DNA of 9,824 bases from Phycisphaerae bacterium (GTDB lineage Bacteria; Planctomycetota; Phycisphaerae; Phycisphaerales; Phycisphaeraceae). Shown here piece by piece: positions 7,219 to 9,824 of the stretch (positions within the stretch are counted from its first letter, which is position 1; the number at the start of each line of letters is the position of its first letter). The notes beneath the pieces are model-generated. The model saw nothing but the letters and a program-made list of their open reading frames with translations. It did no database searches and was not told where the DNA came from. The position numbers and the translations under genes were made by a program. The stretch spans positions 1 through 9,824 of the forward strand of contig NZCH01000085.1 of assembly GCA_002688155.1 (NCBI GenBank), in the 5' to 3' direction.

Positions 7219-8301
7219 CTACGACACCACCGGCAGCGTCATCAACGCCCCGTCGCGCGCCGGGCCCGGTGTGGTGTGCACGGGCGCTTCGTGCTCGACC
7301 TCGTCGTACGTCACATACGACACGCCCAGGTCACGGAGCATCTGATGGTCCTGTTCAGGCGACCGGCCGAAGGTGGTCAGGTAATTGCCGATCAAGAAAC
7401 TGCTCGCGCCGGCAAAAAAGATCCAGCTCTGCAGGTCACGCAGGATTTTCTCGCGCCCGCCAGCAACCTTGATCTCCCTGTCCGGAAGAATGAACCGGTA
7501 AACGGCGATAATTTGCAGAGCGACCATCGGCGGCAGGTCTTCACCTCCCTCGCTCATCGGCGTGCCTTCAATGCGATTGAGAAAATTGATCGGCACGACG
7601 TCCGCGCCCAGGTCACGCAGCTCGAACGCAACATCCAGCCGGTCCTCCCAGTCCTCACCCAGACCGAAGATGCCGCCGGAACAGATCGACAGGCCCGACG
7701 CCTTGGCGATCTGCAGTGTACGCACACGATCTTCATACGTGTGCGTCGACACGACGTTAGGGAAATTCCGCCTGCTGGTTTCCAGATTGTGGTTGATTCG
7801 TTTGACGCCCATGTCGCGCAGCCGCCTCGCTTGCGGCAGCGTCAGTTCGCCCAGTGTCGCGCACGGGCGAATTCGGCCTTGCTCGGCCGCCTGCTTAAAG
7901 AACGGCTCGAGCCAGTCGAGTTCACGGTCGGTCGGTCCGCGACCGGAATTGACTATCCCGAAACTGCTGGCGCCGTTGGCGGTCGCCTGCTCAGCGGCCA
8001 ACCGCATTTCGTCAACCGTCATCTTCGTTGGTTGTACACCGGTGTCGAAGTGACCCGACTGCGAGCAGAACCCGCAATCCTCACTGCATGCACCCACCTT
8101 CGCCGCGACGATTGAGCAGTACTTGACGTTCGAACCCACGTGCTTGAGGCGCAGCTTGTTTGCCCAGTAGAACAGGTCATACAGCTCATCGCCGCTCGCC
8201 TTGGTGAGAACGCGCGCGTCATCACGCGAGATAGCCCCGCCCTCCCAGACGTGCTGGGCGATGCGTGCAATCCTTTGCGTGATACGTTGGTAGCGATCCA
8301 T
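7219..8301 (-). CDS. bioB: Biotin synthase BioB
   Basis: This 360-aa radical-SAM enzyme converts dethiobiotin to biotin, the last step of biotin synthesis. C72-x3-C76-x2-C79 in ACSEDCGFCSQS binds the SAM [4Fe-4S] cluster, and the upstream YCSIVAAKVG is the usual BioB lead-in. Further BioB blocks follow: IRPCATLGEL (C147), RINHNLETS, SICSGGIFGLGE (C207), AGGREKILRDLQ and LIGNYLTT. C147 and C207 match C128 and C188 of E. coli. The position of E. coli C97 is Gly116 (SSFGIVNSGRG), and that of R260 is Lys278 (EIKVAGGRE), so two of the four residues holding the sulfur-donating [2Fe-2S] cluster differ. The C-terminal tail (about 335-360) is variable. ATG 8301 has no clear Shine-Dalgarno. No other bio gene is in the window. 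It follows three small same-strand genes with a 45-bp gap and may be co-transcribed with them. Function as BioB is near certain; cluster type is open. Confidence 0.95.
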   Translation of the reverse strand: MDRYQRITQRIARIAQHVWEGGAISRDDARVLTKASGDELYDLFYWANKLRLKHVGSNVKYCSIVAAKVGACSEDCGFCSQSGHFDTGVQPTKMTVDEMRLAAEQATANGASSFGIVNSGRGPTDRELDWLEPFFKQAAEQGRIRPCATLGELTLPQARRLRDMGVKRINHNLETSRRNFPNVVSTHTYEDRVRTLQIAKASGLSICSGGIFGLGEDWEDRLDVAFELRDLGADVVPINFLNRIEGTPMSEGGEDLPPMVALQIIAVYRFILPDREIKVAGGREKILRDLQSWIFFAGASSFLIGNYLTTFGRSPEQDHQMLRDLGVSYVTYDEVEHEAPVHTTPGPARDGALMTLPVVS

Positions 8302-8346
8302 CGCGTGATTTGATTTATGTCGAAACGAGGGACGTAACGGCGCCGT

Positions 8347-8655
8347 TCAACGTCGCCGCTGACGCGCGCGTGTTGAGCCACCTTCGCCGAACAGCTTGCG
8401 CATCTCAATACCTTCGACGGCCTCAAGCTTTTTGCGGTCGACGCGCGGACGGTAAATAACCATCTTCCCGCTGATGTTATCAATAATGAACAGCGACTCG
8501 TCGTTGGCTGAGGTCTGCGCGGTCAGCACGGTCAACTGGTCCCGGGTGAGCACCTGGTCGGCAGCCGCGGGCGGCGCCAGCTTTGATACCACCGCGATCG
8601 TCAGAACGAACGCACAGGCAATCAAGGCGAACTGGATGTACTGGCTATTTGTCAT
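8347..8655 (-). CDS. Small membrane-anchored protein B (planctomycete-type hypothetical)
   Basis: This 102-aa protein of unknown function starts at ATG 8655, with AAGGA nine bases upstream; the longer frame to 8739 would run through the gap and a hairpin. Residues 7-24 are a hydrophobic helix (signal anchor or signal peptide, with a possible cleavage region PPAAADQ). A compact domain follows (about 41-85): VLTAQTS, then FIIDNISGKMVIY, which reads like one beta-propeller-type blade. The tail is very basic (RARQRRR). The domain aligns with the neighbouring protein at 8736-9023 (AQT.....IID..S.K.V.Y), and both have a GAACCAA leader before the ATG, which suggests a duplicated pair. The basic tail probably binds an acidic partner or surface; that is a guess. 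It ends 45 bp before bioB. Confidence 0.72.
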   Translation of the reverse strand: MTNSQYIQFALIACAFVLTIAVVSKLAPPAAADQVLTRDQLTVLTAQTSANDESLFIIDNISGKMVIYRPRVDRKKLEAVEGIEMRKLFGEGGSTRARQRRR

Positions 8656-8735
8656 GGCTTGGTTCCTTATTGGTTCCGTGAACAGCTCGCATCGGGCAAA
8701 GCGGCACGGATTGCTAAGCCGCAAGCGGCTGCGTG
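8656..8735 (-). other. Hairpin between the paired small genes
   Basis: Directly after the stop codon at 8736 the minus strand holds a perfect inverted repeat, AGCCGC-TT-GCGGCT (8730-8717). It is loosely extended by CACG (8735-8732) pairing with CGTG (8708-8705). No T-run follows, so it is more likely an mRNA-stabilising or partly attenuating structure than an intrinsic terminator. The remainder of this 80-bp gap contains the Shine-Dalgarno of the downstream gene, with AGGAACCAA near 8660 and GGAACCAA just upstream as a short direct repeat. Confidence 0.4.
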
Positions 8736-9023
8736 TCACCGTCGGCCGCCGAGCCCCATGTCCGCGGCCAAATCCTGCACGGCGAACTTGTCAATACGCT
8801 TATTGGTGGAGTTGAACAGAAACGCGACGACCTTTGCGGATGTCAGGTCGCAGACATAAATGATGTCCTCGGGTCTGTCGTTCGTTTGGCCGGCAATCAT
8901 GATGTAGTTGCCCCGCCCGCCCAGTTGCGCCTGCACAGGTTCGGGCGTGACCCACAAAAACGCCAGCGTTGCGAGCAACATGACGTTCGCCGCGATCAAT
9001 ACACCAATGGATCTGTTTTTCAT
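8736..9023 (-). CDS. Small membrane-anchored protein A (planctomycete-type hypothetical)
   Basis: This 95-aa protein of unknown function starts at ATG 9023, with GGAG about eight bases upstream (GGAGAACCAACG before the ATG), and not at the earlier in-frame start at 9080. MKNR is followed by a hydrophobic helix at residues 6-25 and VQAQ near 30-33, so it is either exported or anchored with the rest outside the cytoplasm. A short Gly-rich stretch (LGGRGN) leads into the core YIMIAGQTND...IIYVCDLTSAKVVAFLF (about 39-70), a strand-turn-strand unit similar to a single propeller blade. It is shared with the adjacent small protein at 8347-8655. The C-terminus ends MGLGGRR. Proteins of this kind recur in planctomycetes, to my knowledge without an assigned function. 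Confidence 0.75.
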   Translation of the reverse strand: MKNRSIGVLIAANVMLLATLAFLWVTPEPVQAQLGGRGNYIMIAGQTNDRPEDIIYVCDLTSAKVVAFLFNSTNKRIDKFAVQDLAADMGLGGRR

Positions 9024-9098
9024 CGTTGGTTCTCCAGTCGCCCGTCGTTGGGTGAAACATGCGGGCATAAGTACCGGCACGGGCGGGCCACGCGGCCG

Positions 9099-9266
9099 TC
9101 AATCGTGGTGTGTGCGCTTCGACGGCATGATGCTCGCGCCAGCGATACACAAGAGCAGAATGCCCCCCGTCACCACAGTAATCCACAGCTTGGCGTCAGG
9201 TGCCGGGCTGACTTTGTCCGACTGGGCCAATACCATCAACACGTTGGCGAGGCTGGTCATCCACAT
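9099..9266 (-). CDS. Small membrane protein, unrecognised
   Basis: About 55 aa from ATG 9266 (ATG 9260 or GTG 9302 are alternatives; none has a good Shine-Dalgarno). Third-position G+C is about 80% by hand count, in keeping with real coding. The first ~14 residues are moderately hydrophobic and end LAQSD, possibly a signal peptide. A clear membrane helix spans residues 27-46 (LWITVVTGGILLL core), followed by a short basic tail (SKRTHHD). It lies 75 bp upstream of small protein A on the same strand and may open the transcript that runs to bioB. The family is not recognised; a chance ORF cannot be excluded at this length. Confidence 0.45.
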   Translation of the reverse strand: MWMTSLANVLMVLAQSDKVSPAPDAKLWITVVTGGILLLCIAGASIMPSKRTHHD

Positions 9267-9412
9267 AGCAGGGTCACGCACCGCACGAGCCGTCAAAAGC
9301 ACACGTCAAATCACAAAGCGCATCATAATCCGGCGCGTGCGTCGTGTAAATGGTAGGACGCATGTGCGGCCCGTCGGTTCACGCCCCCATCTTGTGACTC
9401 TTGACTTTCCAA

Positions 9413-9436
9413 ACTTTCTGACTTTCTGACTTTCTG
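9413..9436 (+). repeat. Tandem repeat of an 8-base unit, three copies
   Basis: ACTTTCTG occurs three times head to tail (9413-9420, 9421-9428, 9429-9436). A degenerate copy, TTGACTTTCC, stands just upstream at 9401-9410. The tract sits 29 bases before the plsY start codon, where a promoter is expected. Confidence 0.85.
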
Positions 9437-9452
9437 GCTACCCGAAACCCGA

Positions 9453-9458
9453 TAAAAT
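9453..9458 (+). promoter_or_regulatory. Possible -10 box of a leaderless plsY transcript
   Basis: TAAAAT ends seven bases before the A of the plsY ATG (9465), which is where transcription would normally begin. No Shine-Dalgarno is present in the bases before the ATG (GATAAAATCCTCAC). Both facts fit a leaderless mRNA. The -35 region at the proper distance is poor (TTTCTG-like), so this is tentative. Confidence 0.3.
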
Positions 9459-9464
9459 CCTCAC

Positions 9465-9824
9465 ATGTGGCAGCAGTGGTGGTTCTGGGCGATTGTGGGA
9501 TACGTGGCCGGGTCAGTGCCATTTGGGTGGCTGATCGGTCGGGCGCGTGGCGTTGATCTTCGTAAGTTCGGCAGCGGCAACATCGGCGCGACCAACGCCG
9601 GACGGGTGCTGGGACGAAAATGGGGGCTGATCAGCTTCGCGCTGGACCTTTTGAAGGGCGCGGTGCCGGTCGTCAGCGCCGGGTGTGTCCTGGGCTTCAT
9701 CAACCAGTGGAGCCTCCCAGCCGCGCAGGCGTGGGCGTGGCTCGCCATCGCCACGTGCCCGGTCGTCGGGCACGTGTTTCCCGTGTGGCTTGGTTTTCGG
9801 GGCGGCAAGGGCGTGGCGACGACG
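9465..9824 (+). CDS. plsY: Acyl-phosphate glycerol-3-phosphate acyltransferase PlsY, cut by the right edge
   Basis: The first 120 codons are present and stay open to the window end. PlsY is the integral membrane enzyme that moves an acyl group from acyl-phosphate to glycerol-3-phosphate, the first committed step of phospholipid synthesis. The N-terminal helix contains GYVAGSVPFGWLIGR, standard for the family. Motif 1 is FGSGNIGATNAGRVLG (residues 35-50), a phosphate-binding glycine loop. Motif 2, GHVFPVWLGFRGGKGVAT (102-119), holds the conserved His, Arg and Lys of the active site. DLLKGAVPV (61-69) matches the conserved segment between them. Only the last membrane helices and motif 3 (normally about 75-90 more residues) are missing. 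The start is the first ATG of the frame; it has no Shine-Dalgarno. It is divergent from the bioB-side genes. The family call is near certain. Confidence 0.95.
   Translation, partial: MWQQWWFWAIVGYVAGSVPFGWLIGRARGVDLRKFGSGNIGATNAGRVLGRKWGLISFALDLLKGAVPVVSAGCVLGFINQWSLPAAQAWAWLAIATCPVVGHVFPVWLGFRGGKGVATT

Larger units (their letters stand above)
9267..9464. other. Divergent intergenic region upstream of plsY
   Basis: This 198-bp gap between the leftward small-gene unit and plsY should hold promoters in both directions. The left half (9303-9330) is locally AT-richer, as expected for the leftward promoter, but I cannot name -35/-10 boxes. The right half holds a TTGACT-like box (9401-9406), a tandem octamer repeat, and an AT-rich TAAAAT close to the plsY ATG. 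Confidence 0.5.

Noticed and set aside
7276..8115. Plus-strand ORF opposite bioB
   Set aside because: bioB is certain on the minus strand; the antisense product is compositionally biased with no recognisable motif.
9413..9436. CRISPR-like or phage attachment repeat
   Set aside because: The unit is only 8 bases, directly adjacent with no spacers, and no cas or integrase gene is near.
9461..9808. Minus-strand ORF opposite plsY
   Set aside because: The PlsY motifs on the plus strand are unmistakable; the antisense ORF is low-complexity Pro/Thr/Arg.

Overview
The window reads as a chromosomal segment of a GC-rich Gram-negative bacterium, most likely a Planctomycetota member near Phycisphaerae. 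This is inferred from the ExbB/ExbD-TPR-VWA gene set, the small membrane-anchored orphan proteins, the frequent absence of Shine-Dalgarno sites and the overall protein style. No rRNA or tRNA is present to confirm it. Coding density is high, and no mobile element, CRISPR array or integrase was seen.

Left part (1-1332, + strand): the last ~55 codons of an unrecognised gene run in from the left edge. A complete Gfo/Idh/MocA-type NAD(P)-dependent oxidoreductase follows. It faces the next block tail to tail across a 62-bp gap.

Central block (6977 down to 1395, - strand): a tight four-gene unit encodes an ExbB/TolQ/MotA-type proton channel subunit, an ExbD/TolR-type partner, an ~857-aa secreted TPR-array protein, and a ~599-aa VWA-domain protein. 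Two of the three junctions are ATGA stop/start overlaps and the third gap is at most a few bases, so the four are almost certainly one operon. The last gene is the most interesting: its N-terminal membrane helix has the T/S-x3-H pattern and surrounding residues of the TonB/TolA anchor helix, but the exported part carries a VWA domain with an intact MIDAS instead of a TonB or TolA C-terminal domain. My reading is a proton-motive-force-driven envelope machine in which a VWA protein takes the TonB/TolA place and the TPR protein is its periplasmic partner.

Right part (9266 down to 7219, - strand): three small membrane-anchored proteins, two of them apparent paralogues with a shared leader motif, lead into bioB (biotin synthase). 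The BioB has the radical-SAM cysteines but differs at two of the four residues that hold the second iron-sulfur cluster in the E. coli enzyme. At the right edge, divergent on the + strand, plsY (acyl-phosphate glycerol-3-phosphate acyltransferase) starts at 9465 and is cut by the end of the window; it may be read from a leaderless transcript.

The longest non-coding stretches are 6978-7218 (241 bp) and 9267-9464 (198 bp); both are described below.
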